Assembly (NCBI GenBank): GCA_000719105.1
Contig: JODX01000033.1
Span: 1 to 43,274 of the forward strand
DNA length: 43,274 nucleotides
Direction: 5' to 3'
Source: Streptomyces sclerotialus
GTDB lineage: Bacteria > Actinomycetota > Actinomycetes > Streptomycetales > Streptomycetaceae
Below are positions 1 through 6,704 of this stretch, in pieces; position 1 is the stretch's first letter, and each line of letters starts with the position of its first letter. A model generated the notes under the pieces. That model was not told the DNA's origin, ran no database searches, and worked only from the letters and a program-made list of their open reading frames with translations. The position numbers and the translations under genes are program-made.

Positions 1-72
1 TGACCGTACGGCGACGGCCGGTTCATGACCGTACGGCGACGGCCGGTTCATGACCGTACGGCGACGGCCGGT
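1..72. repeat. 25-bp tandem repeat, about 2.9 copies
   Basis: Two perfect 25-bp units (1-25, 26-50) are followed by a third copy that matches for 22 bases (51-72). The unit starts TGACCGTACGGCGACGGCCG and ends GTTCA. The array begins at the window edge, so its full length is unknown. The last copy supplies the left arm of the hairpin at 65-92. No coding role is apparent. Confidence 0.9.
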
Positions 73-92
73 CCCCCCGGGCGGACCGGCCG
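65..92. terminator. Hairpin, possible terminator of the SPW gene
   Basis: Perfect 10-bp arms (65-74 CGGCCGGTCC and 83-92 GGACCGGCCG) flank an 8-nt loop. It lies about 57 bp past the stop codon of the leftward SPW-repeat gene, as expected for a Streptomyces terminator, which often lacks a U-tract. Its left arm is part of the tandem repeat. Confidence 0.5.
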
Positions 93-148
93 CCGTTCCC
101 CTCGCGGGCTCTGCCGTCACGCATGCACGTCCGCTGTCACGCCGGCTC

Positions 149-592
149 TCATGTCTGCCGTGCGCTGCTGCTCCGCGCCGCCGTCCCGGCGCATACCAGT
201 CCCATGATCAGCAGCAGAGCGCCGGTGATGATCTGGTTCGTGATGACACCGCCGTCCGGCCACCGGCCGACGACCCACGGCGAGACGATCATCCAGAGGC
301 CCAGGGCGCACATGGCCCAGCTCAGGCCATACATCCTCCCCGGGGCGGCGGTGAACCCGATGGCCATCAGTGCTGTCGCGATGCCGATGACGAGGTTGTG
401 CGGCCACAGGGCCGGGTGACTGCCCGAGAAGTGGACCACCCACGGGGACACGGCGATGTACAGACCGAGCAGCAACACCGGCGCGTCCACGAGTGCCACA
501 TCGCGTCGTCCGACCATCCGGGAGTATCTGTCCCGCATCTCGGAGACATCGGGATGACTGCTGATGTCGTCCCTGTACGAGGCTCTGGCCAT
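149..592 (-). CDS. SPW-repeat membrane protein
   Basis: 147 aa. The protein has two copies of an SPW repeat, each with the signature SPWVV inside a hydrophobic segment (VSPWVVHFSG near the middle and VSPWVVGRWPDG further on). There are about four membrane-spanning segments and a hydrophilic N-terminus of about 40 residues. The ATG at 592 is chosen because AAGGAGA lies just upstream; an in-frame upstream extension has no ribosome site. SPW proteins are small integral membrane proteins of unknown function, common in actinobacteria. No partner gene is nearby: the next gene to the right is convergent to the LysR gene and unrelated. The family call is firm and the function unknown. Confidence 0.85.
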   Translation of the reverse strand: MARASYRDDISSHPDVSEMRDRYSRMVGRRDVALVDAPVLLLGLYIAVSPWVVHFSGSHPALWPHNLVIGIATALMAIGFTAAPGRMYGLSWAMCALGLWMIVSPWVVGRWPDGGVITNQIITGALLLIMGLVCAGTAARSSSARQT

Positions 593-852
593 GATGGGTC
601 TCCTTGGATCTGATCTCTGCGGACCCGGCCTTTCCGGGTCGGATGTCGCGAATGTGCCTCCTATATCCATATTGCTCTTACTCGCCGGTTATGTGTAGTG
701 ATGTACATGATCAGCATGAGCGGTGCGACCCTGACCGCCGACGGTGTGGTTTTCCGGCATCGGTTGACATGTCCGCCCGTATCCGGGGCAAGCGCAAGGA
801 AACGAGAGTGGTCGGTTCCAGTCGCAGGTAGACGCGGGAGGTGTTCGCCGCT

Positions 853-1020
853 ATGCGCGCGAAGGTGTTGGAGAAGTTCTCTGCGGGAGCCCCGCGCGGA
901 TCGTGGCCGGCGGAGGAGTACGCGGCCGAGCGCCGCGCCCAGGGTGAACCGGCGACCGTGGTGATGGACCTGGAGTCGGACGCCTTCCTCGTGGTGATTC
1001 CCGCGCGCGACGACGACTGA
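853..1020 (+). CDS. Small acidic hypothetical protein, 55 aa
   Basis: The ATG at 853 follows GGGAGG (836-841). The product is 55 aa, starting MRAKVLEKFSAG, with a middle segment PAEEYAAERRAQGE and a hydrophobic beta-like end TVVMDLESDAFLVVIP before an acidic DDD tail. An in-frame GTG at 841 would add four residues but has no properly spaced ribosome site. Composition, ribosome site and a strong terminator just downstream (1035-1056) support a real gene. No function is recognised. It is transcribed toward the LysR gene and is probably monocistronic. Confidence 0.6.
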   Translation: MRAKVLEKFSAGAPRGSWPAEEYAAERRAQGEPATVVMDLESDAFLVVIPARDDD

Positions 1021-1034
1021 CCCGCCCCGCCGCC

Positions 1035-1056
1035 GGCCCCGGTCGTCACCGGGGCC
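1035..1056. terminator. Bidirectional terminator hairpin
   Basis: Perfect 9-bp arms (1035-1043 GGCCCCGGT, 1048-1056 ACCGGGGCC) flank a 4-nt loop. It sits between the convergent 55-aa gene and the LysR gene and can serve both. Confidence 0.75.
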
Positions 1057-1091
1057 GAGTGCCCGGCCGGTACGACGGCCGTGCCGCCCGG

Positions 1092-2000
1092 TCAGCCGCC
1101 CGTGAGAGCCCGGGCCCGGCGTACGAACGCCAGCCGGAGATCTTCCACCGCACGCGGCACCGAGTCCGCCCGGCGGCGCTGGAGCATCAGGAGCACCTCG
1201 GTCGAGTCCCCGGCGATGGGGCGGTACGTGAGGGCCCCGCACCGCTCCAGCGGGTCGCCCGCCACGCTGAATTCCGGCAGCACCGTGATCCCCAGCCCCT
1301 CCGCGACCAGCAGCTTGCCCATCTCGGCGCCGTCCGTGGAGTAGGCGAGGGCGGGCGTCGTCCCGTCCCGGAGCAGCCGGTGCAGATAGCGGTGCATGAC
1401 ATAGCCGGAGCGCATCGCGATCAGCGGCTGGGTGCGCAGGTCGTCCGCGGTGACGGCCGGCCGCGACGCGAACGGGTGATCCGGCCGCACGCACACCACC
1501 GGCCGGCCGCGCAGCAGCTCCGTGGACTCGAACGCGGCGGGCAGGTCGTCCCCGTCCAGATGGTTGACGAGTCCCAGGTCGAAGCCGCCCTCCGACAGCG
1601 CGCGGTGGATGTCGGACTGCTGGGCGCCCACCACTTCGACCTGGGTCAGCGGATGGGTGGCGCGGAACTCGCGGACCGTGGGGATGAGCAGCGGCACCGT
1701 CGCCGCGTTGACCGTGCCGAGGCGCACCATCCGGCTGATGCGGTGCTGTTCGCCCGCGGCGGCCCGCAACCGGTCGACCGCGTCCAGCACGTCGACGATG
1801 TGCGGCAGCAGTTCACGGCCCTCACCGCTCATCCTGGCGCCGCTGCGCCTGCGCTCCAGGAGGTCGACGCCGAGCTCGCGCTCCAGGTTCCGCACGGTCT
1901 CGCTCAACGCGGGCTGCGAGATGTGGAGTTCCTCGGCGGCACGCCGCAGTGAACCGAGCCGGGTGACCGCCGCGATGTATTCGAGCTGCTCTATTCGCAC
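1092..2000 (-). CDS. LysR-family regulator, divergent from organosulfur operon
   Basis: 302 aa from the GTG at 2000, which gives the canonical LysR start VRIEQLEYIAAV. The N-terminal winged HTH covers about residues 1-60 (RRAAEELHISQPALSETVRNLE). The LysR substrate-binding domain follows from about residue 90. It is transcribed away from the sfnG-ssuD operon, with 450 bp between the two starts. That arrangement, and the known control of sulfur-starvation genes by LysR proteins such as CysB and Cbl, suggests it regulates the operon, possibly sensing a sulfur metabolite. The effector cannot be deduced. No clear Shine-Dalgarno precedes the start; a CATTCT hexamer 6 nt before it may be the -10 of a leaderless transcript. 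Confidence 0.88.
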   Translation of the reverse strand: MRIEQLEYIAAVTRLGSLRRAAEELHISQPALSETVRNLERELGVDLLERRRSGARMSGEGRELLPHIVDVLDAVDRLRAAAGEQHRISRMVRLGTVNAATVPLLIPTVREFRATHPLTQVEVVGAQQSDIHRALSEGGFDLGLVNHLDGDDLPAAFESTELLRGRPVVCVRPDHPFASRPAVTADDLRTQPLIAMRSGYVMHRYLHRLLRDGTTPALAYSTDGAEMGKLLVAEGLGITVLPEFSVAGDPLERCGALTYRPIAGDSTEVLLMLQRRRADSVPRAVEDLRLAFVRRARALTGG

Positions 2001-2099
2001 CCTCGCAGAATGCGGTCGGCATAGGGCCGGTTCAAGGGTTTCCCTGTCACGCCTTCGTGAAATTCGGTGGTCCGGGATACGAGACCCATCGGGTTTTCC

Positions 2100-2136
2100 T
2101 TGACCGGGCGGTCCGGTGGCTGCCACGATTCATGTC
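2100..2136 (+). promoter_or_regulatory. Candidate promoter of the Cys leader/sulfur operon
   Basis: TTGACC (2100-2105), an 18-bp spacer and CACGAT (2124-2129) lie 7 nt before the ATG of the leader peptide. This spacing would start the mRNA at that ATG, giving a leaderless transcript. The -10 is a weak match to TANNNT. Confidence 0.5.
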
Positions 2137-2220
2137 ATGAAGATGCGACCGGACCTCACGCGGCGACGCCATGTCGACCTCGCCCGCGTCTCCAGCGCCT
2201 TCTGTTGCCCCGCGGCCTGA
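2137..2220 (+). CDS. Cysteine-containing regulatory leader peptide
   Basis: 27 codons from ATG 2137 (a second in-frame ATG is at 2143) to TGA 2218-2220. The peptide carries the core RRRHVDLARVSSAFCC followed by PAA. Streptomyces genomes have a recurring class of short leader peptides with an HVDL-R core and one or more Cys codons near the end, placed upstream of sulfur-assimilation and cysteine genes. The Cys codons are thought to act as a ribosome-stalling sensor of cysteine supply. Here the pair TGT TGC (2203-2208) lies about 230 bp ahead of sfnG, on the same strand and behind a candidate promoter. No Shine-Dalgarno is seen, which fits leaderless translation. The family match is by memory of the motif; the attenuation role is inferred. 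Confidence 0.8.
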   Translation: MKMRPDLTRRRHVDLARVSSAFCCPAA

Positions 2221-2437
2221 ACCTCCCGGTCCGCCGCCTCTCGTTCGCCGTGTCCCGCACGGTCCGCGAGTTCCGCGCCCCGCTCCCGCTCCCGCGTCCG
2301 CACCGGCCGCGGCCGTGTCCGTGCCCGGCCGTGCGCCGCCCTCACCCTCCGTACGCCTCGTACGCCTGAATTCCGCGGTGACGTGTCCCACCAATTCGTC
2401 GCGCCCCTTTTGAATTCGGCGTGCCCGCGATTCCGCG
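2221..2437 (+). promoter_or_regulatory. C-rich leader region, possible Rho-type attenuator
   Basis: Between the leader peptide stop and the sfnG ribosome site the RNA-like strand is strongly C-rich and relatively poor in A, with runs such as CCGCTCCCGCTCCCGCG. No strong self-contained hairpin was found by eye. C-rich, weakly structured RNA is what Rho loads on, so Cys-dependent stalling on the leader could control exposure of this region. This is inference. Confidence 0.35.
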
Positions 2438-2450
2438 ACAGGAGTCCGCC

Positions 2451-3587
2451 ATGCCCGCAGCACCCCTTTCCACACAACCCCTCAAATTCGCCTACTGGGT
2501 TCCCAACGTCAGCGGCGGCCTGGTCACCAGCAGGATCGAGCAGCGCACCGACTGGGGCTACGACTACAACCGCGAACTCGCCGTCCTCGCCGAGAACAAC
2601 GGCTTCGAGTACGCCCTCGGCCAGGTCCGCTACATGGCCAGCTACGGCGCCGAGTACCAGCACGAGTCGACCAGTTTCAGTCTCGCCCTGCTGCTCGCCA
2701 CCCAGCGGCTGAAGGTCATCGCCGCCGTCCACCCCGGCCTGTGGCACCCGGGCGTGCTCGCCAAGCTGGGCGCCACCGCCGACCACCTGTCCGGCGGGCG
2801 GTTCGCCGTCAACGTCGTCAGCGGCTGGTTCAAGGGCGAGTTCACCGCCCTCGGCGAACCCTGGCTGGAGCACGACGAACGCTACCGACGCGCCGAGGAG
2901 TTCATCCGCGCCCTGCGCTCGATCTGGACCGAGGACCACGCCGAACTCGCCGGAGACTTCTACCGGCTGCGGGACTTCTCCCTCAAGCCCAAGCCCCTCA
3001 ACACCCCCGACCGCCCGCACCCGGAGATCTTCCAGGGCGGCAACTCCACCGCCGCCCGCGTCATGGCCGGCCGCGTCTCCGACTGGTACTTCTCCAACGG
3101 CAAGGACTTCGACGGCGTCACCGAGCAGATCCTCGACGTCCGCGCCTCCGCCGCCGAAGCCGGCCGCCCGGCGCCGAGGTTCGGCCTCAACGGCTTCCTC
3201 ATCGCCCGTGACGCCGAGGCCGAGGCCCGCGAGACCCTCCGGGAGATCGTCGCGAAGGCCGACACCGAGGCCGTCGAGGGCTTCGGTGCCGCCGTCAAGC
3301 AGGCCGGGCAGTCCACCGCCGACGGCAAGGGCATGTGGCAGGACTCCACCTTCGAGGACCTCGTCCAGTACAACGACGGCTTCCGTACGGGCCTCATCGG
3401 CACCCCCGAGCAGATCGCCGAACGGATCGTCGCCTACAAGCGGCTCGGTGTCGACCTCTTCCTCCTCGGCTTCCTGCACTACCACGAGGAGGTCGGGTAC
3501 TTCGGCCGCCGCGTCCTGCCGCTGGTCCGCGAACTGGAGGCACAGCTCCCCGCCGGCGAGACCGGCTCCGTCCCCGTACCCGCCTGA
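2451..3587 (+). CDS. sfnG: FMNH2-dependent dimethylsulfone monooxygenase SfnG
   Basis: 378 aa, bacterial luciferase-like monooxygenase (TIM barrel). The ATG at 2451 follows ACAGGAG (2438-2444). The sequence closely follows Pseudomonas SfnG as remembered: FAYWVPNVSGGLV near the start, NVVSGWFKGEF, WLEHDERYRRAEEFI, RVSDWYFSNG, STFEDLVQYNDGF and a C-terminus ending RVLPLVRELEAQ. The enzyme oxidises dimethylsulfone to methanesulfinate using reduced FMN. Methanesulfinate or methanesulfonate then feeds desulfonation, so SsuE (FMN reductase) and SsuD in the same operon supply cofactor and the next step. First gene of the operon, under the leader peptide and divergent LysR. The identification is strong. 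Confidence 0.93.
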   Translation: MPAAPLSTQPLKFAYWVPNVSGGLVTSRIEQRTDWGYDYNRELAVLAENNGFEYALGQVRYMASYGAEYQHESTSFSLALLLATQRLKVIAAVHPGLWHPGVLAKLGATADHLSGGRFAVNVVSGWFKGEFTALGEPWLEHDERYRRAEEFIRALRSIWTEDHAELAGDFYRLRDFSLKPKPLNTPDRPHPEIFQGGNSTAARVMAGRVSDWYFSNGKDFDGVTEQILDVRASAAEAGRPAPRFGLNGFLIARDAEAEARETLREIVAKADTEAVEGFGAAVKQAGQSTADGKGMWQDSTFEDLVQYNDGFRTGLIGTPEQIAERIVAYKRLGVDLFLLGFLHYHEEVGYFGRRVLPLVRELEAQLPAGETGSVPVPA

Positions 3588-3621
3588 CGCACCCCAACGC
3601 CAGAGAGGGAGACACACCCCC

Positions 3622-4839
3622 ATGAGCACCGTCACGCCCACCGACTGGCAGACCCGCCCCGCCCCGCGGACCGCCCAGGACTGGATCGCCCGCGCCGCCG
3701 AGGTCGCCGCCGTCCTCGCCACCGACGCCGCCGAGCGCGACCGCGCGGGGGCCGCCCCGTACGCCGAGGTGCGGCTCCTCAAGGACTCCGGTCTCGTCAC
3801 CCTGCTCGGTCCCGCCGAGCACGGCGGCGGGGGACAGAACTGGCCCACCGCCTACCGCGTCGTCCGCGAGGTCGCCAAGGCCGACGGCTCCATCGGCCAG
3901 CTCCTCGGCTACCACTACCTGTGGAACTGGGCGGCCCGGCTGGTCGGCACCCGCGAGCAGTGGGAGCACGTCGAGGCCGAGGCCGCCCGGAACCGCTGGT
4001 TCTTCGGCGGCGCCGTCAACCCGCGCGACAACGACGTGACCGTCACCGAGGACGGCGACGACCTGGTCTTCACCGGCCGCAAGACCTTCTCCACCGGCAG
4101 CAGGGTCTCCGACGTCACCGTCCTGGAAGGCGTCTTCGAGGGCACCGACAAGCACGTCTTCGCCATCGTGCCCTCCGACTCCGAGGGTCTGACCTTCCAC
4201 GACGACTGGGACAACATCGGCCAGCGGCTCACCGAGAGCGGCAGCGTCACGCTCGACGGGGTACGCACGCCCTGGTCGTCGGCGGCCGGTTACGTCGACA
4301 AGGAGTTCCGCCCCCGCGTCTACAACACCCTCAACGTCCCCACCATCCAGCTCGTCTTCGTCAACTTCTACCTCGGCATCGCGAGCGGCGCCCTGGAGAC
4401 GGCCGCCACCTACACCCGCACCAAGTCCCGGTCCTGGCTGCACGGCGGGTACGAGAAGGCCACCGACGAGCCGTATGTCATCGACGTCTACGGGGACCTC
4501 ACCGCCAAGCTCTGGGCGGTGGAGGCCCTCGCGGACGCCGTCGCCGCCGAGGGGCAGAAGCTCCACGACGACCCCGACGCGGTGACCGAGCAGGCACGGG
4601 GCGAGTTCGAGGTCCGCGTCGCCGCCGTCAAGGCCCGCGCCACCGATGTCGCCCTGGAGATCAGCAACCGCATCTTCGAGGTGACCGGCGCCCGCTCCAC
4701 CGCCACCGCCGAGGGACTGGACCGGTTCTGGCGCAACGTCCGCACCCACACCCTCCACGACCCGGTCGCCTACAAGCGCCGCGAGGTCGGCCGCTGGGTC
4801 CTCGACGGCGAACTGCCCCAGCCCACCTGGTACTCCTGA
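3622..4839 (+). CDS. DszC/SfnB-like flavin-dependent monooxygenase
   Basis: 405 aa, acyl-CoA-dehydrogenase fold. The ATG at 3622 follows GAGAGGGAG (3603-3611), 34 bp after sfnG. Group features are visible: GAVNPRDND, FTGRKTFSTGSRVSD, DDWDNIGQRLT and the C-terminal block WRNVRTHTLHDPVAYK. These match the DszC/SoxC (dibenzothiophene monooxygenase) and SfnB group, which use FMNH2 and O2 on sulfur compounds rather than acyl-CoA. It lacks an evident acyl-CoA-dehydrogenase catalytic Glu motif. In this operon it likely oxidises an organic sulfide, sulfoxide or sulfonate with FMNH2 from SsuE. The exact substrate cannot be read from sequence. It is a paralogue of the gene at 5470. Confidence 0.85.
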   Translation: MSTVTPTDWQTRPAPRTAQDWIARAAEVAAVLATDAAERDRAGAAPYAEVRLLKDSGLVTLLGPAEHGGGGQNWPTAYRVVREVAKADGSIGQLLGYHYLWNWAARLVGTREQWEHVEAEAARNRWFFGGAVNPRDNDVTVTEDGDDLVFTGRKTFSTGSRVSDVTVLEGVFEGTDKHVFAIVPSDSEGLTFHDDWDNIGQRLTESGSVTLDGVRTPWSSAAGYVDKEFRPRVYNTLNVPTIQLVFVNFYLGIASGALETAATYTRTKSRSWLHGGYEKATDEPYVIDVYGDLTAKLWAVEALADAVAAEGQKLHDDPDAVTEQARGEFEVRVAAVKARATDVALEISNRIFEVTGARSTATAEGLDRFWRNVRTHTLHDPVAYKRREVGRWVLDGELPQPTWYS

Positions 4840-4856
4840 CCGCTTCCGCTCCCCCC

Positions 4857-4885
4857 GGGGGTGCCCGTCACGGGCGGGCACCCCC
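4857..4885 (+). terminator. Intra-operon hairpin before ssuE
   Basis: Perfect 11-bp arms (4857-4867 GGGGGTGCCCG, 4875-4885 CGGGCACCCCC) flank a 7-nt loop, between the DszC-like gene and ssuE. It may partly terminate transcription or stabilise the 3' end of the upstream message, setting different levels for the two halves of the operon. Confidence 0.55.
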
Positions 4886-4910
4886 GGCTCCCCGCCCGAA
4901 AAGAGGACCC

Positions 4911-5465
4911 ATGACCACCGTCCTGTCCGTCTCCGGCAGCCCCTCCGCCTCCTCCCGGACCGCACGCCTGCTGCGCCACCTGGACGCCCGCCTCGCCGCC
5001 CAGGGCCACGAGGTGATCCCGCTCGACATCCGCACCGTCCCGGCCGACGCCCTGCTCGGCGCGGACTTCCGGCACCCGGCGATCGTCGAGGCCACGGAGC
5101 TGTTCGAGCGCGCCGACGGCGTCGTCATCGCCACCCCCGTCTACAAGGCCGCCTACTCGGGCGTCCTGAAGGCGCTGCTCGACCTGCTGCCGCAGTACGC
5201 CCTCGCGGGCAAGACCGTGCTGCCGCTCGCCACCGGCGGCACCACCGCCCACGTCCTCGCGATCGACTACGCGCTCCGCCCCGTGCTCAGCTCCATGGGA
5301 GCGGCGCACATCGTGCAGGGCTGGTTCACCCTCGACAAGGACATCACCGCCCACGACGACGGCTCCGTCACCGTCGCCCCGGCGGCGGCCGAGGCGCTGA
5401 CCCAGGTCGTCGACCAGTTCTCGGCGGCGCTCGGCCGCACCCCGCTCCTGGCCGCGGCGAGCTGA
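4911..5465 (+). CDS. ssuE: NADPH-dependent FMN reductase SsuE
   Basis: 184 aa, flavodoxin-like fold. The ATG at 4911 follows AGAGGA. The phosphate-binding loop SGSPSASSRTARLL is near the N-terminus. ATPVYKAAYSGVLKALLDLL and LATGGTTAHVLAIDYALRP are hallmark blocks of SsuE. It reduces FMN with NAD(P)H and hands FMNH2 to two-component monooxygenases. In this operon it can serve four partners: SfnG, the two DszC/SfnB-like enzymes and SsuD. It is separated from the upstream gene by a strong hairpin and from the next gene by only 4 bp, so it is probably translated together with sfnB. Confidence 0.93.
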   Translation: MTTVLSVSGSPSASSRTARLLRHLDARLAAQGHEVIPLDIRTVPADALLGADFRHPAIVEATELFERADGVVIATPVYKAAYSGVLKALLDLLPQYALAGKTVLPLATGGTTAHVLAIDYALRPVLSSMGAAHIVQGWFTLDKDITAHDDGSVTVAPAAAEALTQVVDQFSAALGRTPLLAAAS

Positions 5466-5469
5466 CACC

Positions 5470-6660
5470 GTGAGCGCCAAGGTCATCGCCGACGACCTCG
5501 AGGCCCTGGCCCTCGCCGCGGCCCTCGCCGGCGAGTTCCGTACGGGAGCGTCCGCGCGGGACGCCGGGCGCCGGCTGCCGCGCGCCGAACTCGACCGCCT
5601 CTCGGCCTCCGGTCTGCTCGCGGTCACCGTGCCCGCCGAGTACGGGGGCGCGGACGTGACGCAGGAGACCCTCGCGGAGATCTTCCGGCTGCTGGCCGCG
5701 GCCGACGCCAGCCTCGCCCAGATCCCGCAGAGCCACTTCGTGTACGTCAACGTCATCCGCCGCCAGGGAACGGAGGAACAGAAGGAGTTCTTCTTCGGCG
5801 AGGTGCTCGCCGGGCGCCGGTTCGGCAACGCCCAGTCGGAGGCGGGGACCAAGCACGTCCAGGACATCCGCACCCGCCTGGAGCCCCGCCCCGACGGCTC
5901 GTACACCCTGACCGGCGTCAAGCACTACTCCACCGGCGCGCTCTTCGCCGACTGGATCCCGGTGCTGGCGCGTGCCGCGGACGAGGACGGTGCCCTGCAC
6001 GTCGCGTACGTCCCGAGCGGCGCCGAGGGGGTCACCGTCGTGGACGACTGGGACGGCATGGGGCAGCGGACGACGGCCAGCGGCACGGTCCGCCTGGACG
6101 CCGTCCACGTCCCGGCCGACCGGGTCCTGCCGCACCACCTCACCTTCCGCGGCCCCCAACTGCACGGCGCCGTCGCCCAGTTGCTGCACGCGGCCATCGA
6201 CACCGGCATCGCGGGCGGAGCGCTCGTGGAGGCGGCCGAGTTCGTGCGCACCAAGAGCCGGCCGTGGTTCGAGGCGGGCGTCGACAGCGCCACCGAGGAT
6301 CCGCTGCTGGTCCAGCGCTTCGGTGAACTCGCCGTCCAGGTACGGGCGTCCGAGGCGCTGCTCGGCGCGGCCGCCCGGCAGGTCGACGCCGCCCGCGCCG
6401 ACCTGACCGACGACTCCGCCGCCGAGGCGTCGATCGCGGTGGCCGCGGCGAAGGCGCACGCGGCCGCCACCGCCGTGGAGGTGGCGGGCGCTCTGTTCGA
6501 GGTGGCGGGCACGCGTGCGGCGCTGGACTCCCTCAACCTCCACCGCCACTGGCGCGACGCCCGCACCCACACCCTGCACGATCCGGCCCGCTGGAAGATC
6601 CAGCACATCGGCCGCCATGTGCTGACCGGCACCCGGCCGCCCCGCCACGGCCTCCTCTAG
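5470..6660 (+). CDS. sfnB: SfnB-family sulfur acquisition oxidoreductase
   Basis: 396 aa from the GTG at 5470, 4 bp after the ssuE stop. Acyl-CoA-dehydrogenase fold of the SfnB/DszC group: VPAEYGGADV in the N-terminal helical domain, GNAQSEAGTKHVQDI and GVKHYSTGALFADWIPV in the beta domain, DDWDGMGQRTTASG, and RDARTHTLHDPARWK near the C-terminus. SfnB proteins are induced under sulfur starvation and grouped with SfnG in dimethylsulfone use. The chemical step is not firmly established, with a flavin-dependent oxygenation or desulfurisation being likely. No ribosome site beyond the tight coupling to ssuE is obvious. Its divergence from the gene at 3622 suggests a different substrate. Confidence 0.88.
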   Translation: MSAKVIADDLEALALAAALAGEFRTGASARDAGRRLPRAELDRLSASGLLAVTVPAEYGGADVTQETLAEIFRLLAAADASLAQIPQSHFVYVNVIRRQGTEEQKEFFFGEVLAGRRFGNAQSEAGTKHVQDIRTRLEPRPDGSYTLTGVKHYSTGALFADWIPVLARAADEDGALHVAYVPSGAEGVTVVDDWDGMGQRTTASGTVRLDAVHVPADRVLPHHLTFRGPQLHGAVAQLLHAAIDTGIAGGALVEAAEFVRTKSRPWFEAGVDSATEDPLLVQRFGELAVQVRASEALLGAAARQVDAARADLTDDSAAEASIAVAAAKAHAAATAVEVAGALFEVAGTRAALDSLNLHRHWRDARTHTLHDPARWKIQHIGRHVLTGTRPPRHGLL

Positions 6661-6704
6661 GCCTCCTCCGGCGGATGCCGGACCTACCCGATCGGAGTTC
6701 CCCC

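Noticed and set aside
2071..2095. ACCC-ATC-GGGT short inverted repeat as LysR box near the sulfur operon
   Set aside because: Arms of 4 bp are too short to separate from chance, though the position would fit.
2130..3848. 572-codon open frame on the minus strand opposite sfnG
   Set aside because: It is an antisense shadow of sfnG in high-GC DNA: Gly/Val/Asp/Leu-rich low-complexity translation with no domain and no ribosome site, while the plus-strand frame is a clear family match.
3394..4965. 523-codon minus-strand open frame opposite the DszC-like gene
   Set aside because: Low-complexity translation of reverse codons; no domain; the plus-strand protein is recognised.
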